In this document: piece after piece, positions 47,897 to 56,409 of the stretch
Position numbering within the stretch: position 1 is the stretch's first letter
How the letters are laid out: each line of letters opens with the position of its first letter
Assembly: GCF_000178155.2 (NCBI RefSeq)
Contig: NZ_ADKM02000018.1
Coordinates: 124,001 to 188,000 of the forward strand
Length of the DNA stretch: 64,000 nt
Direction of reading: 5' to 3'
From: Hominimerdicola alba 8
Lineage (GTDB): Bacteria; Bacillota; Clostridia; Oscillospirales; Ruminococcaceae
Notes under the pieces: generated by a model
What the model saw: the letters and a program-made list of their open reading frames with translations, nothing else
What the model was told of the DNA's origin: nothing
Databases searched by the model: none
Position numbers and translations under genes: made by a program

Positions 47897-48756
47897 TGCA
47901 GGCAAAGTTCGGACCTGCGGGCAGCAGTGACAGATTTTCGGCTGAATGCAAGTCGTCGTTACAGCTGCCCGGCTGGGTCAGCCGAATGGGGCTTGACCAC
48001 TTTGAATATCAGTGCGGCAGAGGTGTCAGAGTCAGCGATAAGCTGGCGGCTTCACTCAGGGCAAAGGCAGAGGAACATGGCGTGACCGTTTCACTGCATG
48101 CGCCCTATTTTATTTCACTTTCAAGCACTGAGTCAGAAAAGCGCGATAAAAGCATCGACTATATCTTGCAGTCGGCAGATGCGGCAAAGCGCATGGGGGC
48201 TGAACGGATAGTGATACACAGCGGTTCATGTGCAAAAATGACCCGCGCACAAGCCCTCGAACTGGCAAAAGATACCCTAATGCGGGCTAGGAAAGCGGCT
48301 GTTGAACAGGGGCTTGGCGATATCATCTTCTGCCCCGAAACTATGGGCAAGGTAAATCAGCTGGGCGACCTGAACGAAGTGCTGGAACTCTGTGTGCTTG
48401 ACGACAGCTTCCTGCCTTGTATCGACTTCGGTCACTTAAATGCAAGGGAATTTGGTTGGATAAAAGGCAAGGCGGAATACGCGCAGATACTCGATGCTAT
48501 CGGCAATAAACTGGGCGAGGACAGGCTGAAAGTTTTCCATGCGCATTTTTCTAAGATAGAGTTCACTGTGCCCGGCGGTGAAAAACGCCACCTGACTTTT
48601 GCAAAGAACAACGGCTTTGGTCCCGATTTCGAGCCGCTGATGGAACTTGTGGCTGAAAAAGGTCTTGCGCCAACATTCATTTGCGAGAGCGCAGGCACGC
48701 AGGACGATGATGCACTGACCATGAAGCAGTGCTACCTTAAAGCGCTGGAAAACTGA
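47896..48756 (+). CDS. Endonuclease IV-like TIM-barrel protein
   Basis: The 286-residue protein follows endonuclease IV (AP endonuclease family 2), a zinc enzyme that cuts at abasic sites. Conserved metal ligands are visible: His in SLHAPYF, His in VIHSGS, Glu in CPETMGK, Asp and His in CIDFGHLNA, His in FHAHFSK, Glu in CESAG. The DxH pair that follows the HxH region in Nfo is less clear here (KRHLTF). It may be a genuine repair enzyme or a sugar isomerase-like relative. Coupled to the preceding gene. Confidence 0.85.
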   Translation: MQAKFGPAGSSDRFSAECKSSLQLPGWVSRMGLDHFEYQCGRGVRVSDKLAASLRAKAEEHGVTVSLHAPYFISLSSTESEKRDKSIDYILQSADAAKRMGAERIVIHSGSCAKMTRAQALELAKDTLMRARKAAVEQGLGDIIFCPETMGKVNQLGDLNEVLELCVLDDSFLPCIDFGHLNAREFGWIKGKAEYAQILDAIGNKLGEDRLKVFHAHFSKIEFTVPGGEKRHLTFAKNNGFGPDFEPLMELVAEKGLAPTFICESAGTQDDDALTMKQCYLKALEN

Positions 48757-48776
48757 CTTACATCAGGGGGTAAAAA

Positions 48777-49679
48777 ATGAGCGAATATGAAGTTGCGCTG
48801 GAATTGGACAGCAAAAGCACAGCAAAACTGATGATGATGATGTGCGGCAGTGCCATGATAGAAAAAGGCATAAGACCGCGCGTAAGCCTTATTAAGTTCC
48901 TTGCAGGCAATGAGGAAGCCGCTAAAGAACTGTTTGACAAGACCGCATTTTCGCAGGAACTTATCGAGGTCTTGTTCGACTCGACCACGACCGAGCGCTA
49001 TGATGACGAAAACAAACTCTATTTTGCGGGGCTTGAATGCCGCCGAGCGCTAGGCATAATGAGAGCGAACCTGCTCTTCTTCCGCAGTTTTGCCGCACAT
49101 GTTGAGATTTCACCGTCATACAGTCCCCAGAACTATCACCCCGCAGTCCTGCTGGGTACTGAACTTGACCCCGATGAAGCCCGCGAGAGTTTCAACATAC
49201 TTACCGAGATGTTTTCCTCTTTCTCAGCGGCGGCAGAAAAAGTCGTGCTGATAAGGTGCGATGACATGTGCGTAATATCGGGGCATGAACTGGAGATCTT
49301 CGGCAAAGACCTTCCTGCGGCGAGGTTCACCTCTCTGCGTCCCGGCATGACAGTTGCCGAAGCTGAACGCACCCTTATGAAAAAACTGATATTAAAGCGT
49401 TTCAATGTCAGGTTCAGAGATGCGGGCGTTCTGCTCTCTTTCAGTGAGGACGCACTTACCCTGCGCTCGATACGCTTTGAGAAGCCTTTTGACCTGCCTG
49501 TACTTGGTCTTGACAGAAATGCGGTAAAGCGCGAACTGGGTCTTCCCGAACGCTACAGCACCCCCAACGATTTCTACAGCACAGGCTGGTTCTACGATAA
49601 CATCATCGACAACGCCGTACTGCACCTTGACTTTGAAGAACAGCCATCGGGCAAGTGCTGTACCGTATCTATATGCTGA
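48777..49679 (+). CDS. Unknown soluble protein (300 aa)
   Basis: ATG 48777 follows TCAGGGGGTAAAAA. The protein has no signal or membrane segment, a Met-rich patch early on (STAKLMMMMCGSAMIEKG), three cysteines at CCTVSIC near the end, and mixed helices and strands. I do not recognise a family. It is the last gene of the 47171 operon, and a fragment of repeat B begins two bases after its stop codon. Confidence 0.8.
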   Translation: MSEYEVALELDSKSTAKLMMMMCGSAMIEKGIRPRVSLIKFLAGNEEAAKELFDKTAFSQELIEVLFDSTTTERYDDENKLYFAGLECRRALGIMRANLLFFRSFAAHVEISPSYSPQNYHPAVLLGTELDPDEARESFNILTEMFSSFSAAAEKVVLIRCDDMCVISGHELEIFGKDLPAARFTSLRPGMTVAEAERTLMKKLILKRFNVRFRDAGVLLSFSEDALTLRSIRFEKPFDLPVLGLDRNAVKRELGLPERYSTPNDFYSTGWFYDNIIDNAVLHLDFEEQPSGKCCTVSIC

Positions 49680-49680
49680 T

Positions 49681-49731
49681 AGCACACCGACTGAAAATGC
49701 GGTAAACAAAAGAATAATTGAGCGTTGTACA
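49681..49731. repeat. Fragment of repeat B
   Basis: AGCACACC and AATTGAGCGTTGTACA match the left half of the 27371 copy (about 50 bases, mostly identical). The rest of the element is absent. Confidence 0.7.
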
Positions 49732-49741
49732 GCCACATAAC

Positions 49742-49778
49742 AAAAAGCCGCGTCCGATGGTTCGGACACGGCTTTTAT
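49742..49778. terminator. Bidirectional terminator
   Basis: AAAAAGCCGCGTCCGA pairs with TTCGGACACGGCTTTT (one mismatch), with T-runs in both directions between convergent genes. Confidence 0.88.
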
Positions 49779-49793
49779 TGCGTTATAAGGGAG

Positions 49794-50843
49794 TCACAGC
49801 TTACTGATATACGCCGCGACTATTATCTTACCATCATGTTCGATGCGCTGCCACCTTACAAAATGACTTTTATATTCACGCATAAAATCATTATATACCA
49901 CGCTGAGGTCATCATGTATCGCATTCGGGTAGATGTATTTGTCAACATCGTCAGCCTCTTCGAGATACCAGCCCTCAGCGGAGGGGTCAGCCACTTCAAA
50001 ATAAACATTACCTGTTCCGCGTTCAATTGCACTTTCAAGCAGTGTCAGCACATCTTCGGGACTTTCCACAACTGCCAGTTCATGGCTGATGTAGCTGTCC
50101 TCAACGCTGTCATTTGCGGGGTCGGTACTGCTGTCCCACTCATGACGCGCCTGCATCACTTCCCGCGAGGTGTTGAAATACTTGTGTTCGATGGGTCTGC
50201 CGTCCTTATCGGGAACAGGGTCGTCCCACGTTACATCAACATAATACCAGTGACCGTTTATCTGCGCCATGTTCCACGCATGGTCTTCGCCGCCGTCAGC
50301 AGCCGCTTTCATCGAGATACATGGTATCTCCAGCATATCCATGAACATCTGGAAAGTGGTGGTGTAGCCGCTGCAAATGCACTGACCGTCATACAGCGCA
50401 CCGTAGGGGTCGGCAGCATGTTCACCCGCTTCACCGAAAATGCTCAGTTCGCCTTTGTCATATGTCACATTGGTGATGATGTAGTCGTGTATCGCCAGTT
50501 CCTTTTCATAGTCGGTCATATCATCGGTCACGCACTGTGCTATGACCTCTTCTGCACGTTTGAGGATATCGCGCTGCATCTCATCAAGCGCCGAACTGTC
50601 CCCTGTCAGATACGCCTGCGAGATTGGCGTAGTGTCATAAAGACTGTCGTCCTCTTCTTCGGGAACTTCCTCCGCCGCGCTTGATGTGTTCTCTGTTTCG
50701 CTGAGAGTTTCCTCAGTTTCGCCCTCAGCTGCAACAGAAGTATTCGTATCTGTCTTTTCACTGTTTTTCTCTTCGGGGACTTCGCTGCAGCCCGCTGCCA
50801 GAACAACAGCGGCAGCCACAGCAGCCAGTATTTTTCTTTTCAT
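49794..50843 (-). CDS. Transglutaminase-like lipoprotein
   Basis: The 349-residue protein has a lipobox (LAAGCS), an acidic Thr/Glu linker, and a transglutaminase-like cysteine protease domain: Cys in QCICSGYTTTF, His in EDHAWNMAQI, Asp in YYVDVTWDDP. This triad is complete. Such domains act as peptidases or crosslinkers at the cell surface; substrate unknown. It lies 41 bases after a related dockerin gene and ends at the bidirectional terminator. Confidence 0.9.
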   Translation of the reverse strand: MKRKILAAVAAAVVLAAGCSEVPEEKNSEKTDTNTSVAAEGETEETLSETENTSSAAEEVPEEEDDSLYDTTPISQAYLTGDSSALDEMQRDILKRAEEVIAQCVTDDMTDYEKELAIHDYIITNVTYDKGELSIFGEAGEHAADPYGALYDGQCICSGYTTTFQMFMDMLEIPCISMKAAADGGEDHAWNMAQINGHWYYVDVTWDDPVPDKDGRPIEHKYFNTSREVMQARHEWDSSTDPANDSVEDSYISHELAVVESPEDVLTLLESAIERGTGNVYFEVADPSAEGWYLEEADDVDKYIYPNAIHDDLSVVYNDFMREYKSHFVRWQRIEHDGKIIVAAYISKL

Positions 50844-50884
50844 TCTGTTTCTCCTTATTCCTCACTGTCAATGCGGGGCTTTTT

Positions 50885-52060
50885 TTATCCTACACCCTTT
50901 ACCCTTGCAGCCAGCTTTGCCACATCGGTGACCGTCACCTTGCCATCGCCGTTGATGTCAGCCCTTTCGAGTCTTTCATCTTTCAGCGGCTTTATGCCCT
51001 TGACATGCGCCGCCACCATCGAGATATCAGTTACATTCACTTTGCCGTCACCGTTGACATCATACTCGCCGTTGTCGATCGGCTGCGGTTCATCAGGCTC
51101 ATCGGGTTCATAAGGGATATAATTGTCGGGGTCGAAATCCGTATCGCTTATATCGGGCAGTTCTATCAGGAATGTCTGAAAATTATCGCTTGGGTGATAG
51201 GGCGTGTGGTCTGCGCTCATAGAATATTCGCCCTTTGCGAAGTATGTGTAGCCGCCCAGCATATCGTCCCATGTGCAGTCAACATAGTAGCACATGCCGT
51301 CATCGAGTCTGACAGCGTTCCACGCATGCTCGCCGCCGTCTGCTGTGCCGCTGACGAAATAGTTGTCGATATCCAGATAGTTCAGCACCGTCTGAAAAGT
51401 GCGGGCATAAGTTTCGCAGACACCGCTGCCCTTTTCGGCAGCACCCGCGATGTTGTGCGCCCACGCTTCCGCCGATGGACTGCCATACTGGTCAAAGGCA
51501 TACTCAAGGTCTTTCGTAAGCACATCATGTACAGCCTTAGCCTTGTCGTAAGCCCTGCCCGATGCTTTCAAAGCAGTATTTACTATGTAGTCCTCGATGT
51601 TCGACTGTACTCTCGCCCTGTCGCTGCCATAGATATAGGCATCATCGACGATCATAAGGAACTCTTTTTCACTGCATGCCGAATGTTCGCTGACAAAGTA
51701 GAATATCGGGTTGTCATCTCTGAAAGTGTAATACACTATCGAGGCTTCAGCGGCAGTCAGCCCGCCGTTTTTCAGTACCGAATAGCAGTTGTAACCGTAG
51801 TAGCTGCCCACTGTGCGGTCGGTATCGTTCCACAGTTCAAGGGCAACATCGTACATCTTGTCGTAGAGTTTCTGCATCTCTTCACCGTTTGCCATAGTGC
51901 CGAGATATTCATAACCTGCGGTGCTGGTGCAGTCCAGCACGAAGTCGCTGCTGTCCTCAGTCGCGGGAATGCCTGCCGCCAGTGCATCAAATGCGCTGCC
52001 CGCTGCGGGCGAAAGTACCATGACCAGTGCTGCTGCGGCAGCTGTGAATTTCTTTAACAT
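50885..52060 (-). CDS. Secreted transglutaminase-like protein with C-terminal dockerin
   Basis: The 391-residue protein has a signal peptide (MLKKFTAAAAALVMVLSP), a transglutaminase-like domain with Cys in SGVCETYARTF, His in GEHAWNAVRL and Asp in CYYVDCTWDDM, an acidic Pro linker, and a type I dockerin (residues ~330-391: YDVNGDGKVNVTD, ADINGDGKVTVTD). It would be attached to a cohesin scaffold and could process proteins in or around the cellulosome. AGGAGTGATACT precedes the ATG at 52060. Confidence 0.92.
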   Translation of the reverse strand: MLKKFTAAAAALVMVLSPAAGSAFDALAAGIPATEDSSDFVLDCTSTAGYEYLGTMANGEEMQKLYDKMYDVALELWNDTDRTVGSYYGYNCYSVLKNGGLTAAEASIVYYTFRDDNPIFYFVSEHSACSEKEFLMIVDDAYIYGSDRARVQSNIEDYIVNTALKASGRAYDKAKAVHDVLTKDLEYAFDQYGSPSAEAWAHNIAGAAEKGSGVCETYARTFQTVLNYLDIDNYFVSGTADGGEHAWNAVRLDDGMCYYVDCTWDDMLGGYTYFAKGEYSMSADHTPYHPSDNFQTFLIELPDISDTDFDPDNYIPYEPDEPDEPQPIDNGEYDVNGDGKVNVTDISMVAAHVKGIKPLKDERLERADINGDGKVTVTDVAKLAARVKGVG

Positions 52061-52082
52061 AGTATCACTCCTTTATAGTATT

Positions 52083-52144
52083 TATAGCGATCCGCCTTAA
52101 AATTCAGACAGGATCTTGTGAATTTAAATAGTTGGATCGCTATA
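52083..52144 (+). repeat. Repeat A with internal deletion (62 bp)
   Basis: Both ends are intact (TATAGCGATCCGCC and GGATCGCTATA), but 41 bases of the central hairpin are missing between TTCAGACA and GGATCTTGTG. The right end overlaps the 3' end of rsmI and supplies its last six codons and stop. Confidence 0.9.
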
Positions 52145-52984
52145 GTTGCTGTTTTCTACCAACATAGAATAAAGTTCACCTTTCGAGAAGCCTGTTGCCC
52201 TCGCTATCTCACGGCAGGCATCGGTGCCGCGCACGCCTTTTTGCACAAGTGCCTGCACCTGTGCAAATGCCTGCTCGATAGTTTCCGCCTCAGCGATATC
52301 CTCTTCTGCCGCACCCTCTATCACCAGTACGAACTCGCCTTTTGCCGCCTTGTTATCGGGGTACATCTCCAGCGCCGCCGAAAGTGTGGTGCGTATGGCT
52401 TCTTCGTGGAGTTTGGTAAGTTCGCGGCAGAGAGATATCTTCCTGTCACCGAAATATTCCAGCATATCCCTCAGTGTCTTATGCAGTTTGTGGGGGGCTT
52501 CGTAGAATATCAGTGTTTCGCGGGCATCTTTCACCTGCGCCAGATGGTCATACCTCTGCCGCTTGTTCACCGACAGAAAACCCTCGAACCGAAATCTTGA
52601 AGTATTCAGCCCGCTTATCGCCAGCGCCGATATCACAGCAGAGGGTCCGGGCACTACCTCGACTTTTATGTTGTTCTCAGCACACAGCCTGACCAGCTTT
52701 TCCCCGGGGTCTGAGATGCAGGGCATACCCGCATCGGTGACTATTGCGGCATTTTCGCCCGCTATAAGCCTTTCGATTATCTGCTCGCCTGCGTGTGCGG
52801 CATTGTGTTCCTGATAGCATATCAGGGGCTTTTTCGGTCTTATCTCAAAATGGTTCAGCAGTTTCATGGTAACTCTGGTGTCCTCAGCGCAGATGAAATC
52901 CACCTTTTCAAGCGTTTCCACTGCGCGGTAGGTCATATCGCCCAGATTGCCTATCGGCGTGCCGACAACGTAAAGTATGCCCAT
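52124..52984 (-). CDS. rsmI: 16S rRNA (cytidine-1402-2'-O)-methyltransferase
   Basis: The 286-residue enzyme methylates C1402 of 16S rRNA using SAM. It shows LYVVGTPIGNLGDMTYRA, the motif FICAEDTR, VTDAGMPCISDPG, VVPGPSAVISALAISGL and LCRELTKLHEE. ATG 52984 is preferred, with GGGAGGG upstream and one-base overlap with the previous stop; a GTG at 52987 is closer to that site. The final residues (YSDPTI) and the TAA are encoded by repeat A, so the native C-terminus has been replaced. Confidence 0.95.
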   Translation of the reverse strand: MGILYVVGTPIGNLGDMTYRAVETLEKVDFICAEDTRVTMKLLNHFEIRPKKPLICYQEHNAAHAGEQIIERLIAGENAAIVTDAGMPCISDPGEKLVRLCAENNIKVEVVPGPSAVISALAISGLNTSRFRFEGFLSVNKRQRYDHLAQVKDARETLIFYEAPHKLHKTLRDMLEYFGDRKISLCRELTKLHEEAIRTTLSAALEMYPDNKAAKGEFVLVIEGAAEEDIAEAETIEQAFAQVQALVQKGVRGTDACREIARATGFSKGELYSMLVENSNYSDPTI

Positions 52985-54144
52985 CACACACCCTCCCTGC
53001 GAACGACTTTGCCATCTACCATCACAAGCGCGGGGCTTGACATAACTTCAAACGGACTGCCCTCAAACAGCACCATGTCAGCCAGCTTGCGCGGTTCTAA
53101 CGAACCTGTGATATCATCAATGCCAACTATCTTAGCCGCCGAAGAAGTCACCGCCTTAACGCCGTCATAGAAACTCAGCCCGTTCTTGATGCAGATACCC
53201 ACCGATATCGGCAGATATTCTATAGGCACTTCCGAATGGTCGGTGCATACTGCCACTTCCAGACCGTTTTCTTTCAGCACAGCCGCATTTTTCGGGGTGA
53301 GGTTAGCCATTTCGGGCTTGCACCTGTCACATATCACAGGACCAACCACACAGCTTGCTTTCTCGCCCGCCAGTTCCTCAGCTATCAGATGACCGTCAGT
53401 GCAGTGTATCAGTATGTAGTCAAGGTCGAACATGTTGGCTATGCGCACCGCAGTGAAGATATCATCTGCGCGGTGGCAGTGGAAATGTGCCTTTATCTCG
53501 CGTTTCAGCAGAGGTATCAGCGCTTCCATAGCGCTGTCATAATCGGGCATGTCGCTTTCGCTCTCAGCCTGTTCCTTATCGCGCATATAGCGCTGTGCCT
53601 TGTTGAGGTTATCCTTTATGATGCTTGCCACAGCCATTCTTGTTACAGGCGACTGTTCATGGTCCATATAGGTGAGTTTCGGGTTCTCGCCCAGCGCCAT
53701 CTTCATGCCGATGCGCCCCCTGCCCATGCTGTCGATGCGTCTGCCGTCGGTCTTGACCGCCACGATAGCGCCCGCTATGGGGTTTGTAGAACCTGGAGAT
53801 ACTATCACCGTAGTAATGCCCGCCTGTCTTGCCAGTTCAAAGGAATAGTCCAGCGGATTTATGCCGTCCAGTATATCCAGCTGGGGGGTGCATGGGTCAA
53901 ACTCTTCGTTGAGGTCTTCACCCTCTATGCCGACACCCGCGCTTGTCAGCCCCATATGGGTATGGGCATCGATAAATCCGGGATAGAGGGTCATTCCTCT
54001 GCCGTCGATATCGTCTTTTGTTTCATTTGCGGGTGAACCCTCACCCACTGCTGTGATGATGTTCCCCTCAATGGTGACATAGCCGTTTTCGATGATGGTA
54101 TCGCTGTTATCCATCGTATATATCCTGACATTTTTTATGTTCAT
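52984..54144 (-). CDS. Amidohydrolase family protein
   Basis: The 386-residue protein is a metal-dependent hydrolase of the imidazolonepropionase-like amidohydrolase class: N-terminal beta domain (NVRIYTMDNSDTIIENGYV), first metal motif FIDAHTHMG, His residues in KAHFHCHRADD and LIHCTDG, Asp in AVCTDHSEVP, and a C-terminal LADMVLFEGSP. The substrate is unknown. It is coupled to rsmI by one base. Confidence 0.92.
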   Translation of the reverse strand: MNIKNVRIYTMDNSDTIIENGYVTIEGNIITAVGEGSPANETKDDIDGRGMTLYPGFIDAHTHMGLTSAGVGIEGEDLNEEFDPCTPQLDILDGINPLDYSFELARQAGITTVIVSPGSTNPIAGAIVAVKTDGRRIDSMGRGRIGMKMALGENPKLTYMDHEQSPVTRMAVASIIKDNLNKAQRYMRDKEQAESESDMPDYDSAMEALIPLLKREIKAHFHCHRADDIFTAVRIANMFDLDYILIHCTDGHLIAEELAGEKASCVVGPVICDRCKPEMANLTPKNAAVLKENGLEVAVCTDHSEVPIEYLPISVGICIKNGLSFYDGVKAVTSSAAKIVGIDDITGSLEPRKLADMVLFEGSPFEVMSSPALVMVDGKVVRREGV

Positions 54145-54204
54145 AAAAAGTCCTCCGTCATTATTCGGTAATAAACATTATACCATATACTCACGATTTT
54201 TGCA

Positions 54205-54238
54205 AGCAAAAACGGCGGGAAAAAAATTCCCGCCGTCT
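54205..54238 (-). terminator. Terminator of the plsX-rdgB cluster
   Basis: On the minus strand ACGGCGGG pairs with CCCGCCGT around AATTTTTTT, followed by TTTTGC. It separates the small 55-aa gene from the amidohydrolase gene. Confidence 0.8.
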
Positions 54239-54250
54239 GACATTTTCGCA

Positions 54251-54418
54251 TCAGCCTATTACCGAATACTCGAAATTCTCCCATTTAAGTGTCATACCCT
54301 CGTCTGTTTCGTCAGGCAGAAGCGCCATAGCCACGAGGATATCCTCACCTGTTTCGGTATTGGTGAGGTGGGCATAGTCGCCGTCGATACGTGCGACCTT
54401 ATATATTATCGGTGTCAT
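54251..54418 (-). CDS. Small DUF3006-like protein (55 aa)
   Basis: The frame has ATG 54418 with AAAGGA ten bases upstream and a TGA at 54251. The protein (IIYKVARIDGDYAHLTNTET, then LLPDETDEGMTLKW) has the RIDGDYA...LLP...EGM pattern of the DUF3006 family of small beta proteins, whose role is not known. It lies 26 bases after rdgB on the same strand and before a terminator, so it is the last gene of that transcript. Confidence 0.75.
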   Translation of the reverse strand: MTPIIYKVARIDGDYAHLTNTETGEDILVAMALLPDETDEGMTLKWENFEYSVIG

Positions 54419-54444
54419 ATCTGAACATTCCTTTACTATCTTTA

Positions 54445-55029
54445 TCAGCCGCGCTTTGCGACCAGCTTTTCTTCCAGCTTTTTCAGCGCTTCAGCCCTGT
54501 GGGATACTGCGTTTTTCTCCTCAGCGGGTATCTGCGCAAAACTTCTGCCCTTGTACATGAAAACGGGGTCATAGCCAAAGCCGTTCTCACCGACGGGCTT
54601 TCTGCCTATCTCGCCGTAAACTCTGCCCTCGACGCTTATCTCACTGCCGTCGGTGTCGATGAAATGTATGGTGCAGACAAAGTGCGCTCCCCTTTTGTCA
54701 TCGGGCACATCTTCCAGATTTTTCAGCAGATACTCGCATCTCTCGGCATCGTCATCGATGCCGCCGTACCTTGCCGAATACACGCCGGGCGCACCGTCCA
54801 GCGCATCTACCGCAAGACCGCTGTCATCAGCCAGCACCGCACAGCCCAGTTCGGCATGAGCCGCCCTTGCCTTAAGCGCCGAATTCTCGGCAAAAGTCGT
54901 GCCTGTTTCCTCGACTTCCAGCTTAAGACCCGCTTCCGACTGCGACATGACTTCGTAGCCGTGTTTTTCAAGAAGCTGTTTGTACTCCCTTATCTTGCCT
55001 TTATTATTGCTTGCTATCACAAGTTTCAT
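54445..55029 (-). CDS. rdgB: XTP/dITP pyrophosphatase
   Basis: The 194-residue enzyme removes non-canonical purine nucleotides (ITP, XTP, dITP) from the pool. It matches HAM1/RdgB: KLVIASNNKGKIREYKQLL, TFAENSALKARAAH, LADDSGLAVDALDGAPGVYSARY (SDDSG in many species), GYDPVFMYKG and KNAVSHRAEAL. It sits 12 bases after ftsY. Confidence 0.96.
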   Translation of the reverse strand: MKLVIASNNKGKIREYKQLLEKHGYEVMSQSEAGLKLEVEETGTTFAENSALKARAAHAELGCAVLADDSGLAVDALDGAPGVYSARYGGIDDDAERCEYLLKNLEDVPDDKRGAHFVCTIHFIDTDGSEISVEGRVYGEIGRKPVGENGFGYDPVFMYKGRSFAQIPAEEKNAVSHRAEALKKLEEKLVAKRG

Positions 55030-55041
55030 AAGTCCACCTCA

Positions 55042-55947
55042 TCACTCAAACAGCGCATCGACGAAATCCCTTGCGATGAACGGCTGTATATCGTCTATCT
55101 TCTCACCGACTGTCACCAGCTTGACAGGTATTTTCAGGTCATCGCAGATGGTTATTACGATACCGCCCTTAGCAGTGCCGTCCAGCTTTGTGAGTATTAT
55201 GCCTGTGATATTTGCCGCCTCATTGAACTGCTGTGCCTGATTTACCGCATTCTGTCCTGTGGTTGCATCAAGTGCCAGCAGTACTTCCAGCGCACAGCCC
55301 TCAGCCTGCTGGTGGACTATCCTCGATATTTTTTCCAGTTCGTTCATAAGGTTCTTCTTGTTGTGGAGTCTGCCCGCAGTGTCGCAGATGACGACATCAG
55401 CCTGTCTTGCCTTAGCCGCTGTCAGCGCATCGAACACAACAGCCGCAGGGTCAGAACCCTCCTTATGTTTTATCAGTTCAACGCCTGCCCTGTCAGTCCA
55501 GACTTCCAGCTGGTCTATCGCCGCTGCCCTGAAAGTATCAGCCGCCGCCACGATAACGCGCTTGCCCTCATTTTTCAGCTGATTAGCCAGCTTACCGATA
55601 GTAGTGGTCTTGCCAACGCCGTTGACACCTATCACCAGTATGACCGATGGAGTGGTAGACAAATCAAGCGGCTGTTCCTCGCCCAGCATTTCAGCTATGA
55701 CATCTTTCAGCACGTCCTTTATCGCGGTCGGGTCGGTTATGCCTTTCTGCTTGACATAGTCGCGCACCTTATCGCATATCTTCACCGAAGTATTCACGCC
55801 GATATCCGACAATATCAGAGTTTCCTCCAGTTCTTCAAACAGATCCTCATCAATTTTGGTAAACGCATGCAGCAGTCTTTCGATCCTGCCCATCATTGAT
55901 TCCTTAGTCTTTCTCAGACCATTTTTCAGCTTTTCAAAAAATCCCAT
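55042..55947 (-). CDS. ftsY: Signal recognition particle receptor FtsY
   Basis: The 301-residue GTPase receives SRP-ribosome complexes at the membrane. It has the NG domain only: GVNGVGKTTTIGKLA (G1), DTFRAAAIDQL, ICDTAGRLHNK (G3), TKLDGTAKGG (G4) and the C-terminal FIARDFVDALF. There is no acidic A domain, as in many Firmicutes. The ribosome binding site GGAG at 55957-55954 lies inside repeat D. Confidence 0.96.
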   Translation of the reverse strand: MGFFEKLKNGLRKTKESMMGRIERLLHAFTKIDEDLFEELEETLILSDIGVNTSVKICDKVRDYVKQKGITDPTAIKDVLKDVIAEMLGEEQPLDLSTTPSVILVIGVNGVGKTTTIGKLANQLKNEGKRVIVAAADTFRAAAIDQLEVWTDRAGVELIKHKEGSDPAAVVFDALTAAKARQADVVICDTAGRLHNKKNLMNELEKISRIVHQQAEGCALEVLLALDATTGQNAVNQAQQFNEAANITGIILTKLDGTAKGGIVITICDDLKIPVKLVTVGEKIDDIQPFIARDFVDALFE

Positions 55948-55951
55948 ATTT

Positions 55952-56409
55952 AACTCCTATCTTAAATGGGGGCGAAGCCCCCATACCCCCACGCCGAACT
56001 TTTGCGCAGTAAAGCTTGACGCTTCGTTCGCAAAATGCCCCTACGGGTCATTTTGTTCACTACGGTCAAGGCGCAAAAGCTTCGGCTCTTTGGCATGTAT
56101 CAAGGCTTTGTTTTGCCCGCATATTATGTTTGTATTTTTCAGGCTTACTCGCCCCATACCCCCACGCAAGCCTTTTTGCACGTTAGGCTTGACGCTTTGT
56201 TCGTGCGCGACTGCGCCGGCGTTGTTCACCTCTCGCGATAACGCGGCGCGGGTCGCTCTTTGGCATGTATCAAGGCTTTGTTCTGCCCGCATATTATGTT
56301 TTAACATTTTTGGGGAATTTCCCACGATTTCGGAAACGCATTCCCAATTTCAAAACAGAGAACTCCCGCCCATGTCAATAATTATGAATTATGAATTATG
56401 AATTGTGAA
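55952..56409 (-). repeat. Repeat D, long copy with internal duplication
   Basis: Read on the minus strand it starts with the AT-rich string next to the smc stop, contains two imperfect tandem units of about 170 bases (each with CATGTATCAAGGCTTTGTT and GCCCGCATATTATG on the plus strand) and ends CCATTTAAGATAGGAGTT at the ftsY binding site. The short copy at 63530-63645 has the same two ends. Confidence 0.8.

Noticed and set aside
54270-54290. CCCATTTAAG string resembling the end of repeat D
   Set aside because: It lies within the coding sequence of the small 55-residue gene (TLKWEN codons) and the rest of the repeat is absent.
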